A stretch of DNA of 64,000 bases from Apiospora phragmitis. Lineage: Eukaryota; Ascomycota; Sordariomycetes; Amphisphaeriales; Apiosporaceae. Under the pieces are notes generated by a model, which saw only the letters and a list, made by a program, of their open reading frames with translations, was not told the DNA's origin and did not search any database. Positions within the stretch are counted from its first letter, which is position 1. Every line of letters begins with the position of its first letter. The position numbers were made by a program, and so were the translations under genes. Where the stretch lies: contig JAQQWL010000009.1 of NCBI GenBank assembly GCA_038363925.1, positions 2,542,001 to 2,606,000 on the forward strand. The letters run 5' to 3'. Shown piece after piece: positions 1-12,507 of this stretch.

Positions 1-146
1 TTCTGGAAACCACACCAAGCTTACCAAGATCCTGTTGAACGGCAACAATATCTGCATGGTTGGTCTTCCCAGTTTCTCTCGAGGAACGCATAGAGTTAAC
101 GTCCGTCTAGTTGATTCCTGGTGGCGAGGGCCCGGTGGCAACCTGA
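1..146 (+). CDS. LSM5: Sm-like protein Lsm5, 3' end (partial at window edge)
   Basis: C-terminal end of an Sm-fold subunit of the Lsm1-7/Lsm2-8 rings, which bind oligo-U tails in mRNA decay and U6 snRNA. The first exon (1-58) reads TKLTKILLNGNNICM, the Sm2-motif strand with the family's LLNGNN signature. An intron at 59-110 (donor GTTGGT, branch-like TTAAC, acceptor CTAG) joins it to LIPGGEGPVAT and a TGA at 144-146. Human and yeast Lsm5 end the same way, in an L-[IV]-PGG stretch. Without splicing the frame runs on into unrelated sequence, so the intron is well supported although GTTGGT is a weak donor. The N-terminal Sm1 part lies outside the window. It converges on RPB11, with 381 bp between the stops. 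Confidence 0.85.
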
Positions 147-527
147 ACAGCTACAAACTTGGTTGGAATGGTAGGTAAAGTCGGTGGATTACGGAGTTGC
201 TTCAACAGAGTCAAGTTACGGCGGGATATCAGATGAAGGCGTCGGCCAAACAATGACGAATTAGACATCCTCTACCTGGAGTCGACAACGATTGAGAAGA
301 CATGGCCCCAAAAATCCGGCCTGCAGTGGCCAAGATGTATTGCAGATGATTTGCTACGCCATTTGGCCTGCAATTAAGAATTTTGTAACATGCAGCATCC
401 TGTATTACCTTTCGTGGACACTGTTCAGTTCCGTGCCATAACGCCGATCCATTTTGCAAAAGCCAGAATTTCCCACGAACACAAGAACTCCGAGGCGACC
501 CATGTCAGTCCTGGCGTGGCTACAACA
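147..527. other. Convergent intergenic region, LSM5/RPB11 3' UTRs
   Basis: Only short open frames without recognisable motifs. It should hold the 3' untranslated regions of the two converging genes. No RNA gene or repeat seen. Confidence 0.6.
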
Positions 528-1542
528 TCAGGAGCCATTGGGTTGATTGTCCTGGTTACCAGCAGTGGCCATGCGACGTAACTCGTACTCGCGGGTGAAC
601 TCACGGCCGAGTTGTCCGTACGAGGCTATAAGTTGCTTACACACCTCAATGAATACCTCGCGTGGGGTGACCGTACCGTCGGTCTGAACGCGGATCATGA
701 GCTCGGGGACGTTAGGATGCGCCACTGCAACACATAACCTTAGCAATCTCGAAATGTGACAGGATCTTTAGGCAAGACAAACCCTTATACCCGGCCATGT
801 GCACCTTCTGGTGCATCTTGAGATGCTCGCTGATAAGGTTGCCAAGAGTGTGGTCCTCCTTCATCAAGATGAAATCCGACGTGCTGGACATGCCTGACCA
901 CAGTAAGTTGAATGCCAAGTGGCCGCAGTGTCAGATATGACGTTTTCCTACCAGCATAGGGCTTCTCGGTGATCTTCTTCTCGTCATCGTTGAGCAAGAA
1001 AAGCTCGAAGCTATGTTCATAATTAGCTGAACCGTGTACAATATCTGATTGGTAAGAGATGATTGTTCGAACTTGGGGTCAGTATTGTCGTGTTTGGGAT
1101 TGTTCATCTTGAAATCAACCGGTAGACGATCGCTGTTCCGCTTGGATGGCTGATCGCGTTCAACTGGAAGATGATTGTAATTCCACTTGGATGACTGGCA
1201 GTCGATGAATTTGACAGAGATCTCTCCTTCTCTGATGTGTATGGAAGGTAGGCACGAGGGAAAAGAACGAGTGCCAAGTGACCCAAACAATCCATGCCAG
1301 TAGAGCCCCAAAGTTGCATCCGTTGGGGAAACATCCTGCAGCATTTGGGAAATCGATTCAAGTGAAGCTGCGATGGACCTTGGGAGCCAACTTCCAGACA
1401 GCTTCCCCATCCGTCCCCCCATTGTGACATTATCTTCAAGCTCCCTCCCAAAAGGGAATAAAACCATGAACTGGAGCTGAGAAGAAGGGGGGAAAGCCCA
1501 GCTTGATTTGATAATAGTTACTTACCGATCGGGGGCGTTCAT
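528..1542 (-). CDS. RPB11: DNA-directed RNA polymerase II subunit RPB11
   Basis: Small core subunit that heterodimerises with RPB3 during RNA polymerase II assembly (alpha-subunit-like fold). Four exons, 1542-1526, 1010-952, 893-783 and 724-528, give 384 nt and 127 residues, close to the family length of about 115-120. The reading is MNAPDRFELFLLNDDEKK, then the hallmark KEDHTLGNLI followed by MHQKVHMAGYKV and AHPNVPELMIRVQTDG. All junctions are GT-AG. The start is the only ATG that leads into the conserved N-terminus. The first intron (1011-1525, 515 bp) is very long for this genome and carries a 45-bp tandem duplication. The third donor is GTTTGT. No frame break is present here, unlike in many neighbours. 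Confidence 0.95.
1115..1204. repeat. Imperfect 45-bp tandem duplication in RPB11 intron 1
   Basis: Two adjacent copies, 1115-1159 and 1160-1204, both beginning TCAAC-GG-AGA and sharing the CTTGGATG core. I judge about two thirds of positions identical by eye; many differences are C/T or G/A. Nothing indicates a coding role. Confidence 0.6.
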
Positions 1543-2314
1543 GGTGTTGGTTTAGGCCGAGATCAACTACCGAAACCGAGGTGCTGAAGCAAATGTGCCT
1601 CGAGGAAAGCTTCCAAAAAAAAAGGATAGCAATAAGACTGGAAGCAGCGAGGATTAGGAATTAAGTGGGTTTGGAAGGCAATAGGACCAAGTTGCTAAAT
1701 CAAGACCTCAAAGCACCAGTTGTGTCAAGTGGTGGTGATGGAAATGGTCATATAGCAAAGGTGGTTGTCAAGAGATGGATGCAGATGAATGCAGATGACA
1801 ATGAAATCGAAGGTACATTGGTGATATAGAGATGCCTCTGCTAAGCGCAGGTACGTACCAGGCAAGACAGGCGGTTAGTAGGTTGCGCCGGGTAAACTTC
1901 GGTAGAACAAACCTCCGCCATATCCAGGGGAACATGTTATCTTTGAAGGTTAGGTTGGCCGACCACGGGCCTCGTTCATCACACTCCACAATCAGAGGTT
2001 GAGTACATAGGTAGGTACAGTTTGTGTCGCAACTTTTGATTCGTTATTCATGTTAAATACTAGCCAGCGCTTATGAGCGTGCGGTTTCTCAGATATCTGC
2101 CGGCAGGAAGTCCGTAACCCATTCAAAGCTGTGCGTTGAGGGGCATGTCTCATAAACAGAAAACAGATCTAGGAACAATGCACCCAGCACCCAAGTAATG
2201 TTGTCACGCCACCTAGTTGTCATTCAGGGTGCTTTCTTGACTATAAATTTCGACTCCGAACGCCATCTCCAAGAGACTGCCATTCCCAATGCATTCCACA
2301 TTCATCCATCATCA
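1543..2314. other. Intergenic: RPB11 promoter and VHC1 3' region
   Basis: About 770 bp with no supported gene. It should contain the upstream region of RPB11 (right to left) and the terminator region of the cotransporter gene. There is an A-run at 1616-1622. The small open frames show no motif. Confidence 0.5.
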
Positions 2315-5300
2315 TTACAGACTCACCGTGACCGTCATGTTGTTACTGAGAACAAGGAGCACGGGCGGTAACTCATGGCATAGCACCTCAATGTCTGAGA
2401 GATACTTCAGGCTAGCCTCCTCATTCTTGCTCGTTCCTTCGTCCGGTATTGGCAGGGTGGTCAGGATAACTGCGCTGTCGCCACTGTTCTGTCTCATTAG
2501 TTCATTGAGGATCAGATGCTGGGCCCGGCTGGGCAGATCGTTGAAAGACAAAGGCAGGCTCTGTATCGAGTATGTTGATCGCGCATCTGCATCCGATCTC
2601 GTGCCGAACTCGTATGCCTCTAGAAGCTCCGGTATATGGAGATGCAGGTCGGGAAAGGGGCTCTGAGAACCAGAGTTTCTCCGCGATCGCATATCGTGCG
2701 CATGGCCTTCGGGCTCAGCGAAGGTGAGACGTTGCCCACCACCATCATCATTCTCTACCAAGGTCTGGGCACAGGACGACTCGAGAATCGGCCCATCGAA
2801 GATGCTCGTGACATTGGTGGTCTCTCCGGCTTGGGGGTGCGCATGCCTTCTGGCTCGCAAAAGCTAATACTAGGCCCTGTGCCACCTTCATCTTCATTTG
2901 TCGTCTCGGAGCTTCTGATGGTAGGTAGAGGATTGGTAGAGGCCTTTCGGGAGTTTGCCGCCCGTCCTGGTTTTCTAGAGGATGTAGAAGTGGATTCTGC
3001 TGCCAGTGACGGAGCGGTCAGAGTTTGCGAGCTCTCGACACTTGGAATGGACACATTCGCTGTTTGGCCAGCTTTCTTGTCCAACGAAGCTATAGAAGAT
3101 GACATTGTACCATAGCCAGACATGGCAATCCCACTGTTCTGTCGCGAGTGGTGTCCCTTTGCTCTCTCCGATTTCCTCGATGCCTGCGGACTCTGCATGT
3201 CGCCAAGACTTCGCCGCCGGTTGACATGCAGTAGTGGACGACGCGAAGGCTCAATATCCTCTGCATCGCCTTCGCTCACCACAGTGGCCACGTCGTTGAA
3301 ATCAGCATCAGACGAAGATGAACTGGCCCCATCTTCATCCTCGCTATAATAATATTCTTGTTGCGGCACTTGTTCGTCCAATATATTTGATTCGAGATGT
3401 TGAGTATGGATGCCGAAGTTCACCCCAAGTTTGGCGATCTTGGAGACCGTCGGCTTCTTCGGAAGTTCCAGCAATTCCTGCAGATTCATAGCTTGTGCCG
3501 ATATATCTTCGTTGGGGCTCCTCGGGTTGGAGCCACGCCGCCGAGATATTTCGAGCATGTTTTCGAGTGAAGCCATTCCCGCCGAGGGGGACATCTGTGT
3601 CGTTTCCTGTCTAATTCTCTGGAGCTCTTGCCACCACTCGTTGTCTTTGAGAAGCTGGTTCACAACAAAGTTGTTTTCTTGACTTTTGATCTTGCCATTG
3701 ACGATGTTCTCGTATGTCGTCAACTCCCCCGAAGCCAACCAAAAGACGTGAACCTCGGCCTGGATCCTGAGCTTGTCGAGGAGAGCTTTAAGACGTGCTT
3801 TTTCTTGATCCACTTCATTCTCATACTCGACAAATACTAAAATTCGAAGTTGGTAGACTTGCTTCCAATTTGGTACGCTGGACAGGATGTATCCGAGTTG
3901 TAGAATCAAAGTGTCTATGACAAATGTAAGCGTCCGCAATGATGTGGTTTCATAGACAAAAAAAAAAAACCCCAAAGCAATACCACTTACAAGTGTCAAA
4001 ATTGGTCGTGCGCACACTCTTCCCCTGAGCCGTAATCTCGGCAGACATCTGGATAGGCCATAGATCGATGTATTTTTTCGTATTCGCGCCGTCTTGCCGA
4101 GGGGTCTCCAGGGATTGGAAGTTCTTGCCGATGGCAACGTTCAAACGATGCCGATGAGCTAGATCTTCGACTATCGTCATGTAGCTTACGACTGACATAA
4201 GGCCTTCTGTCCTGATAGCATCGGTTGGGAGGAAGCCCTCAAGGATGCGAGCTGACGTGTCTCCACGACGACGTCCGGGCCTCTTCCCCTCAGCCTTTTC
4301 ACTCAGTTTTGCCTTGAAAGGAGAAGTCGGTACTTCTGGGAGACTCGCCAGTGGTTTCGACCTTCTGAGCTCATCCATGTTATAGAAGCCAAGAATGACA
4401 ATGTTTGGTCGCATGCCGCCGAGTCCCGCAGAGAGGATTAGATTCCTCACACCCCATTCGATTGATGGAGACATCGTGAGCTGCACGAAAGCCTTAATTC
4501 TCGAATACTCGGTAATATACTTGGTCCACGCGGCTTGTTGTAGCTTCGCCTCATGGATTCCAGTATTGAAATCATCTGTTACGATGACATGGCCCAGGAT
4601 ATATAAAGATCCTTTTTTCATGGAATTACAGAATTGAATAAGGCGGGTATGGTGTCTCGGATCGTTAATGAGTAGTATGATTTGCGGCCTCCAAAACTTG
4701 ATATGCTCCGGCTTGAGACGGAGCAGATACTTTCGTACTTGATGGTAAATCAGATTCTGAGATACATCACCCCAGTGCTTTGGCGGAGACAAGTAATGGA
4801 TGAGTAAAAACAGAAAAATGAGAAGGCAAATGGCCGAGGCAGCATATGTTTCATCAATGAAGAACATGGCGGCAGCTGAAAGGATACTACCGACGAAGGC
4901 CGACTGCCAGTTGAAGAATTTGAAGGCTGGGCGGAAGTTGGGAGCTGACCCGATCTTTAAGAGGAAACAGGCCAGATTCATGACAAAAAAGGTCATCTGT
5001 AATGAAATACAAAAATTAGAAGGTAGCACAGCCTAAGATTGGTGATATCTCTCACCTGGTATCCCATCGAGATAAGGGTGGCAATCTGATTGAGATCAGC
5101 AAAGAAGGCTATCTGAGCAATAGCGTATGTGATCAGAACGGCGTTAATGGGTTCATCACCATGCTTGGTGCCTTGACCGAAAATAGAAAGACCAGGAAGG
5201 AGCTTGTCCCTCGACAGAGCCTGAAGAAGTTTCGCGGAACCGACGAGACCCATGAGGGCAGAGAAGAATGTAACGGCACATTCGCCGGCGAGAATCAGCG

Positions 5301-6285
5301 GTGACCACAAATTTGTAATGGAAATCACATTGATCTGGAGAAGAAGAGACTCCCGCGTGATGCTTGCTGCCATGGACATGATCACTAATAGATAGAGTAT
5401 CAGAGTCGAGAACATGGACCATAGAGTCCCCTTGGGAATGGCTTTGCTGGGGTTCAACAGATCCCCTGACATGGACGCTCCCGCAAAGATACCCGAGGTA
5501 GCTGGGAAGAGGATCCCGAAGAGCTCTCTGAACCTGTCCAGCGACGTGTGATGCAGTGTCGGAGAATTGGGGTGCAGGTTGGAAAGCAATGTCTGAGAAC
5601 TCAGCCCGGTGAACTCGACATCTAGTTGATCATCTTTGAATGGAGACCGAGCGATTGCCGATATGGGAATGCTGAGAATGGCAACCGTTAGGATGACAAG
5701 CAAGCCGTTACTGGCACGAGAGAAGGCAGCGCTCCCGCGAAACACAGAGCAGTGCAGACGACTAGAGCACACGTCTGCATCAAATAGCCTTGCCAATAGC
5801 CATCGGGTATGAGAGACCCAAGATTGAGCTTCAGGCAGTCGATCAGACCAACCACATTCATGGCAGTGTTGAGCACCTGCGATAGGTAAAACAAGACCCC
5901 AATCGACCCACCGAACTCCGGCCCCAAGGACCTGGAGATGAGATAGTACGCACCGCCGCCCTTGACTTCGCCATTTGAGGCGATGGCAGAGAGGGAAAGA
6001 GCGGTTACAAGATCGATGAAATACGCAACAACCAGCAAACCTGATCATGTCAGCCACCTATACATCGTCATTCAGGGGTTTGTTAGGGTTACACGAACCT
6101 AGGATGCCAAGTAGTCCGATTCGACCAAGAATAGAGCCGAAACGCAGGAACATCAAAATGCTCAGAATGTTCAACACGGTTGGAACATAAACCCCGGAGG
6201 CAACTCCGAGCTTCGACTTCTTGGCCGATACCGATATTATCTCCACGGTACCTCCCATTTTGTCGGTACGGGACTCTAGGGGCAT
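2315..6285 (-). CDS. VHC1: Vacuolar cation-chloride cotransporter (VHC1/KCC-type, SLC12 family)
   Basis: Electroneutral K+/Cl- cotransporter; the yeast homologue Vhc1 acts on the vacuole. Exons 6285-6099, 6040-5056, 4996-3991 and 3914-2315. The N-terminal part holds the SLC12 permease core: [38 protein letters not shown], then ARASN- and [17 protein letters not shown] motifs, about 12 membrane spans. The C-terminal half is the soluble SLC12 domain with a long Ser-rich stretch, ending [18 protein letters not shown], the fungal family's tail. Two one-base losses break the frame. One is at about 5731-5736 (GGGAGC, where CFAG should run into [10 protein letters not shown]), the other is between 2755 and 2860. 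Allowing both, the total is 1260 codons. The start ATG at 6285 is the first in frame, but more N-terminus may lie in an unseen exon. Confidence 0.88.
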
Positions 6286-6457
6286 GTTGATTCGTACTGT
6301 TCCTCAACCCGTCCCTCAGTCAATTGGTTGGGTAGCTAGCTGCAGGATATGACGCATATTCGACCAGCGTTAACACAGTTTGGGCCTGCAGGACCATGGG
6401 CTATAAATTGTAGACTGCAAAGCGGGAGAGGAAAAAAGCAAGGAGACGGGAACAATC

Positions 6458-6993
6458 AGCAGAAGCAGAAGCAGAAGCAGAAGCAGAAGCAGAAGCAGAA
6501 GCAGAAGCAGAAGCAGAAGCAGAAGCAGAAGCAGAAGCAGAAGCAGAAGCAGAAGCAGAAGCAGAAGGAGAAGCAGAAGCAGAAGCAGAAGGAGAAGCAG
6601 AAGGAGAAGCAGAAGCAGAAGCAGAAGGAGAAGCAGAAGGAGCAGAAGCAGAAGCAGAAGCAGAAGCAGAAGCAGAAGCAGAAGCAGAAGGAGAAGGAGA
6701 AGGAGAAGCAGAAGCAGAAGGAGAAGCAGAAGCAGAAGCAGAAGGAGAAGAGAGAAGCAGAAGCAGAAGGAGAAGGAGAAGCAGAAGCAGAAGCAGAAGC
6801 AGAGAGCAGAAGCAGAAGCAGAAGGAGAAGGAGAAGCAGAAGCAGAAGCAGAAGCAGAAGCAGAAGCAGAAGCAGAAGCAGAAGCAGAAGCAGAAGCAGA
6901 AGCAGAAGCAGAAGCAGAAGGAGAAGCAGAAGCAGAAGCAGAAGCAGAAGCAGAAGCAGAAGCAGAAGCAGAAGCAGAAGCAGAAGCAGAAGG
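6458..6993. repeat. Hexanucleotide (AGAAGC)n / (AGAAGG)n array
   Basis: About 89 units of AGAAGC interspersed with AGAAGG, plus a few slips (AGAGAG, AGGAGC). The run is purine-rich on the + strand and has no stop codon in any of the six frames. The frames give Gln-Lys, Ser-Arg or Glu-Ala runs, and Leu, Cys-Phe or Ala-Ser runs on the other strand. These should not be annotated as proteins. It lies 173 bp upstream of the VHC1 start, in the promoter or 5' UTR zone. Confidence 0.95.
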
Positions 6994-8755
6994 AAAGTCC
7001 AGCTTGGGCAAAGAAGTGAAGAAGACGGTGATCAAGTTTCGCGAGCAATAAAGTTGGAGAACTGGCGTATAGGGACAGTGGGTTGTGCCTATGGAATATC
7101 GCCTCCTCCAAGGCCCCAATTGCATTGCCTGTCTGTTTGAGGAAGCATGAATGTGAAGGATTATATCGGGAAAACCGACTATGTACAATGCAGTAGTGTA
7201 TGCGGGACAGGAGGTGCAGCATCATCCCCCGCACGCCTCCCCACGATAGGCCTGGGAAATTACTGGGCACCGCCAGAAAACAGTGGCACGCAGCCAGCCT
7301 GCAGCCCAGAGCCGCCATGCCAATCCGTGTTGGCGGGGTTTAGATCCCTCCCGCTCGCAAAGCTCGGCAAGGGCTAACCAAGCCTTTCCCGACGTCATCT
7401 TCCATGGTGCATTCGAGCTGCTTGGCGAGCTGCTTGGGTAGAGACTGTCATGAAGGCGGGGGCCATCGGGGCATCTCCAAGTCAATCAGTGAGGTCCATG
7501 TTCACTGACTCGAGCACCCTAAACATTTTCCATTCGTAGTTGGACTCATATCTGACCGCCATGCTTGGCCAGTACCTTTCCGTATTGTATCGAGTATGCC
7601 TTTAATCTACAACTCGATAGCCAGAAGCCCCCTAAAAGCATATCGGATTATATGGCGGAGAGGCTTGCGGCAGCGAAGCAAGATCCAACTCTATCTTGCA
7701 GCGGCTATGTCACATGCTGCATTCATTCATCGAAGAAGAGATCAATATGAAAGGGCTTTGGTAGCAACCACAGCTGATATACCAGGTTACGATCTCCTGT
7801 CTCCTAATACTGTTGGGAACACTGAGTTCCACCCAGAGTAAACAGGTAAACAGCAATATATACTTATAAGAAGATAGATCATGGGCGCACAGTCAGACTC
7901 GTGTATGTCTTGAACCTAGCTTCGGTTGATGGTGTAGAAGCATGCTGCCTGCTGATGTTTGCTGATGCTGTAGTGGCTCGGCTCTAAGTCCTCCGGGCAC
8001 CAATTGCATGTGGTGGGGGTTGCGTTGGTACTGGGTCTTCACTACATGTAACCAACATCAATCCTGATGGGAGCACAGATCGTGGAAAGCAACATTGGTT
8101 ATGTGTAGTTTAAGAATTGATATTGTTTTTTCCCCCCATTCAGTGAATCAGATTAAACATGACGATGGGAATACGACCGAGCGGCTAGGCATGTACGTCC
8201 CCCATGTCGGCAGTAATGCTGCTGACTAACGGGCGTTCTAATGCTAATGCATGCGTCCAATCGACTGGCCAAGACAGGTAAAGATAATGCAGCACCTTTT
8301 TAGCGTCTGGTCATGGCTGGCATTTAGGTGGGCGTATTTCATCACCTGCCTGACTCGGCCACTGCAAAGGAGGCCAGGGTCTCGTGAGTGCAAATCATCA
8401 CAAGGGGCCATTCCTCGCCAAATATTGATCTTTCACTCCTTCAAACCCGTTGACGAGAATCGCCTGGTCAGTCCAGCCCTACCGTCCTCTTCGTGCCTAC
8501 TTTTCAAGCCCTTGGAACCTTATCGTGGCCGAGATAACTAAAGCTCCTGTGGCGCACTTGCTGGTCCGTCCTGGTTGATACCGCCCGCATTGACTTTGGC
8601 GTCCTCAAGGCGGTAATTGCCAACCCAGACCACGCGGCTATAACCTCCGACTCAGCCTCCAGGTCCTGACGAGATAGCAAACCGACCTCCGACACCCTCG
8701 ATCCATTTCCGTCGAGCTGCTCGCCGCAAGTTAGAAATCCGATCCGATAGTCAAC
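6994..8755. other. Intergenic between VHC1 upstream region and amino-acid transporter
   Basis: About 1.75 kb without a supported gene. Short open frames (for example 7565-7841) show no domain. The last few hundred bases, pyrimidine-rich in places, are probably the promoter and 5' UTR of the gene starting at 8756. Confidence 0.5.
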
Positions 8756-11102
8756 ATGGCCACTCCTGATCGGGGTCGGAGCTCCCCATTCGTACAGCCC
8801 ATGGCCTCGTCGCCAGGCGGCTCTTTTCGCGGCCGTAACTATGGAACCTCGCTCCCTCGCGCTGACGCGACCGCTCGTTTGGCCTCGCCTGTGCCTTCTG
8901 GCGCCTTCGGTGCCCCTTCGCAGAGATCAGCTTCCCCGGCCCCAGCAAACGAAGGCGAGGGCTCGGAGGATCTGACACCTCTGCCTGGCCCTGCCCAAGC
9001 GGGTCAGAACACCGGTCCTGGCGTTTCAGCGCTTGCTGCCGCCTTATCCAACTCCGTGGGCACGTCACCGCCAAGATTCGGTACACCACCAGTACGATCG
9101 GCTTCGCCTGCTGCAACGGGGCAGCAAGTCCAATCCTCAACGACGCCCACCAACTATGGCTCATTCGATGCGAGATCAAGGTTCCTACAAGGGGGTGGGA
9201 CCGGTGCCTATGAAGACCCTGAGATCATCAAGCGACATCTGGTTCAGCCCTCCGATGCCTCCGATGCGGGTGGCTTCGTGCCCAACGAAGACTCAGTAAA
9301 AGGCAAACAGCCAGGGGAAAGCACAGAGCCTGATTTCGATGAGGACGAGTTCTCGAGTTTGAGACTTCAAGGCGGTGATATCACTCGCCCCATCTACAAG
9401 TGGACCGAGGAAGCCGAAGGTCGCAACCGCCCCCAACGTAGCAAGAGCTTCAGTGTACCTCGCCCAGAGCCCGAGACCGAAGTATTCGACATCAACACCA
9501 TCAAAGTTCCTGGAGGGTTCAGACGTAACTACCTCCGGAGAGCTGCCAGGAGCCCTTCAAACAGCCCCGAGGATCCGGAGGTTGGTCGTGCCTCGAGGAA
9601 GCAACCTCAGTTGTTCACCACCAGTTTCCTGGAGTTCTTGACTATCTATGGGCATTTCGCTGGTGAGGAGTTAGAAGAGGATGACGAAGATCTTCTTCCA
9701 GGCGAGTACTTTGCTTCTGGTGAAGAAGACGAGTATGAGTCGGACGAAGGAAGCGATGACGACCACGAGCCAATGGAAGATAGCACCTTGTTGACACCCT
9801 CGCGGCGTAAGAGGAGACGGAAGTCTCGCGGCGGTAGTGGTAAGAATACACCGATGAACGCTGCCTTGCTCTTGCTTAAATCGTTCGTCGGCACCGGTGT
9901 TCTTTTCTCCCCCGGGCTTACTTCAACGGAGGTATGGTGTTCAGCAATGCTGTACTACTTGGGGTGGCAATTCTCAGCTACTACTGCTTCGTGCTGCTCG
10001 TCACTACTCGTCTGAAAGTGGAGGGTTCTTTTGGTGACATCGGTGGCATCCTGTACGGAAAGTGGCTGAGGACGTTGATCCTCTTCTCCATCGTCGTCAG
10101 TCAGTTGGGGTTTGTTGCAGCTTACATCGTCTTCACGTCGGAAAACCTACAAGCGTTCTTCCTTGCCGTGACCGACTGCCGCGCAAACATCCCCGTTACC
10201 CTCCTAATCATCATCCAAATGGTCATCTTCCTCCCGTTCGCACTGCTTCGCGATATTGGTAAACTTGGCTTCACTGCTTTGATTGCTGATGCTTTCATCG
10301 TCATTGGTCTAGCCTACCTTTTCTACTACGATGTTCTCACACTTAATGCCAACGGGCTCGCAGACATCATCCTTTTCAACGAGAAAGACTGGACTCTATT
10401 CATTGGAACAGCCATCTTCACCTTTGAAGGTATTGGTCTCATCATTCCTATCCAAGAATCGATGAAGCAGCCTGCCAAGTTCCCCAAGGTCATGTTCTAC
10501 GTAATGATTATCATCACGCTTCTATTCACTGTCATGGGTGCCATCTCGTATGCTGCCTACGGCTCCAAGACCGAGACGGTAGTGTTGTTGAACCTACCGC
10601 AGGACAACAAGCTCGTGAACGGCGTGCAATTCCTCTACTCGCTTGCTATCCTCCTTTCTACTCCTCTGCAGATCTTCCCTGCCATCAAGATCACTGAGAA
10701 TGCACTCTTCACCCGGAGTGGCAAGTATAACCCCTATATCAAGTGGCAGAAAAACGGATTCCGTTTCTTGGTTGTGTTTATGTGCGCCCTCATCGCCTGG
10801 GCTGGCGCTGATAACCTCGACAAATTTGTGGCATTGGTTGGAAACTTCGCTTGTATTCCACTAGTCTACATCTACCCGGTAAGTTAACCCAGATCATGGA
10901 TATTGTGACGGCTTCACTAACGAGATGACAGCCCTTGCTTCACTACAGGGGCGTGGCTCGAAGCCGGCTCTGGAAGGTATCGGACATATGTCTATGCATT
11001 TTCGGCGTCATCGCCATGGCTTATACGACCACGCTGACGGTCATGAGCTGGGCCAGCTCCTCCGGCTCGGGGTTGCCCAAGTATTGCGACACTAAGAACT
11101 AG
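8756..11102 (+). CDS. Vacuolar amino-acid transporter, AVT3/AVT4 type (Aa_trans/SLC36-like)
   Basis: Proton-linked amino-acid exporter family of the vacuolar membrane. Exons 8756-10878 and 10932-11102. The first ~375 residues are disordered, Ser/Pro-rich then acidic (a DDEDLLPGEYF-like patch), typical of Avt3/4. The transporter core starts at NAALLLLKSFVGTGVLF and runs through about 11 membrane spans, including FTFEGIGLIIPIQESMKQP, a family signature, and ends CDTKN. At 9906-9916 (CCCCCGGG) one base is missing: upstream the frame reads SPGLTSTE, whereas the family expects PRAY(F/L)NGG, which the +1-restored frame gives, followed by MVFSNAVLLGV. With that base the total is 765 codons. Splicing the region out would delete the conserved motif, so an intron is unlikely. 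AVT3 versus AVT4 cannot be separated here. Confidence 0.9.
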
Positions 11103-12507
11103 ACTTACTAGTAGCCACACCAAGCCAGCTACTACTGCTACCATTTCCTTTGATCTCCTTGCATAACTATCTTTGCATCAGCAGCGGGAATAACGGCATT
11201 TGAAGGTTGTGAGATAGAAGGTATACTCAACACGCATAGATTGCAAGCAGGTCGAGAAGCCAATGCTGTTCGGGTCGTATTATTGGCGTTGGATACTCCA
11301 TATTGCGTATAACTACTTACATAGTTTGTTTCCCTTGATAGAATAATCAAATCAGATATTTCATTGAACGATAACGCTTCATGGGAGCTCATATTGCTGT
11401 GCCCTAGCCAACCCAGTAGAGGTCAGAGCTGAGTAAGCTGTAGACCGTACAAGCTAGCTCCGCCTGGGAATACAACTGAAACGCTATCTGTAAACCTTTG
11501 TCGAACAATGCTCATTCTGGCCCGCCCTTCCGGCAGGTGGTGGTCTACCTGTTTCCTCGGTTCAATGACAACTAGGGGCCCCGAGGTGCAATAGCACTCT
11601 CAGAGGTGCAGGGTTGGATTGCCCTCTATTTACAGACAGCCCAGGTCCATTTGCCCATGCCTGTCTACCTTGGAAGAAAGAAAATGCCCTTTAGCTGGGG
11701 GTAGGGCTCCTGACGATCCCATGGCAGGTCTTTCCGCCCGTTCTGCTCTTTGTTGTTAGTCGAGAATCTCCTCGTACAATTGGCACCCGACAAAGAGAGA
11801 CGGGGCCCCTTGTTGGGCTTCCAAACTTCCTACGGCACCCTGATCTCGTGTGTCTCCCGGCTTGAAGCTATCATTCTTTGTCGTCGAGGTGCTTTGCGTC
11901 ATGGGACCGACCCAATCTCTTTTTTTCTCTTTTCTCCGCTTCAGGGCTATATGCTGCACTGTCAAGTCATCCGTTCATGATGGGGAGGAAAGGAAGGGGA
12001 AGAAAGACCATATTGGTCATCCTCTATAGTTCGTAACTTGTTGTTGGTTCTAGTTTGACAATTACAGATGAGATTATCATGGATTTTGCTCTCCTTCCCC
12101 CCTTCCCGCTCTTCTACACTACAACATAGGGAAAAGATATTATCTTTGGTGTTGTCCTTTTTCTCTTAGTCCTGGGCCTTCATTATATACTCCTTATACC
12201 GGGCCCGTTTTATCTCTGGATGGGGGTTTCTTGTTTCTCTTAGAATAATAATATGTACTCTTTCTCTCTATGAACTTCTCTGGCTCTCATTCACGAAGTG
12301 AATTTTGGTTCTTCAAACTCTTCAGTCTAGATTCATTCATTACTATTCTTTGACTTCTTCTACTAGCGTCTTTTCATGATCATTGCTGTACTGCCTTCGA
12401 GAGACTGGTTCTCTTCGTCTACCAATCATTTTTAATTCTTCGCCCATTGCGACCAGCGATCAGCGACCAAAGTGAGCTACGTGACTCGCGAACAGCTTTC
12501 GCCCCTG
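11103..12507. other. Intergenic with long pyrimidine-rich leader
   Basis: No supported gene in 1.4 kb. From about 11,930 to 12,460 the + strand is strongly T/C-rich with stretches such as TTTTTCTCTTTTCTCC, typical of a fungal promoter/5' UTR for the downstream long gene. Confidence 0.5.

Noticed and set aside
931..1467. 178-codon minus-strand frame across the RPB11 intron
   Set aside because: It runs through exon 2 in a wrong frame and its upstream connection to the RPB11 start stops after CGG-TAA; treated as intron sequence.
6349..7318. Long open frames of Gln-Lys, Ser-Arg, Leu or Cys-Phe runs on both strands
   Set aside because: They are produced by the hexanucleotide repeat, which lacks stops in every frame; no start context, splicing or non-repeat domain.
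9880..9940. An intron covering the frame break in the amino-acid transporter
   Set aside because: It would remove the conserved VLF-PRAY-NGG motif, which is present when one base is restored.
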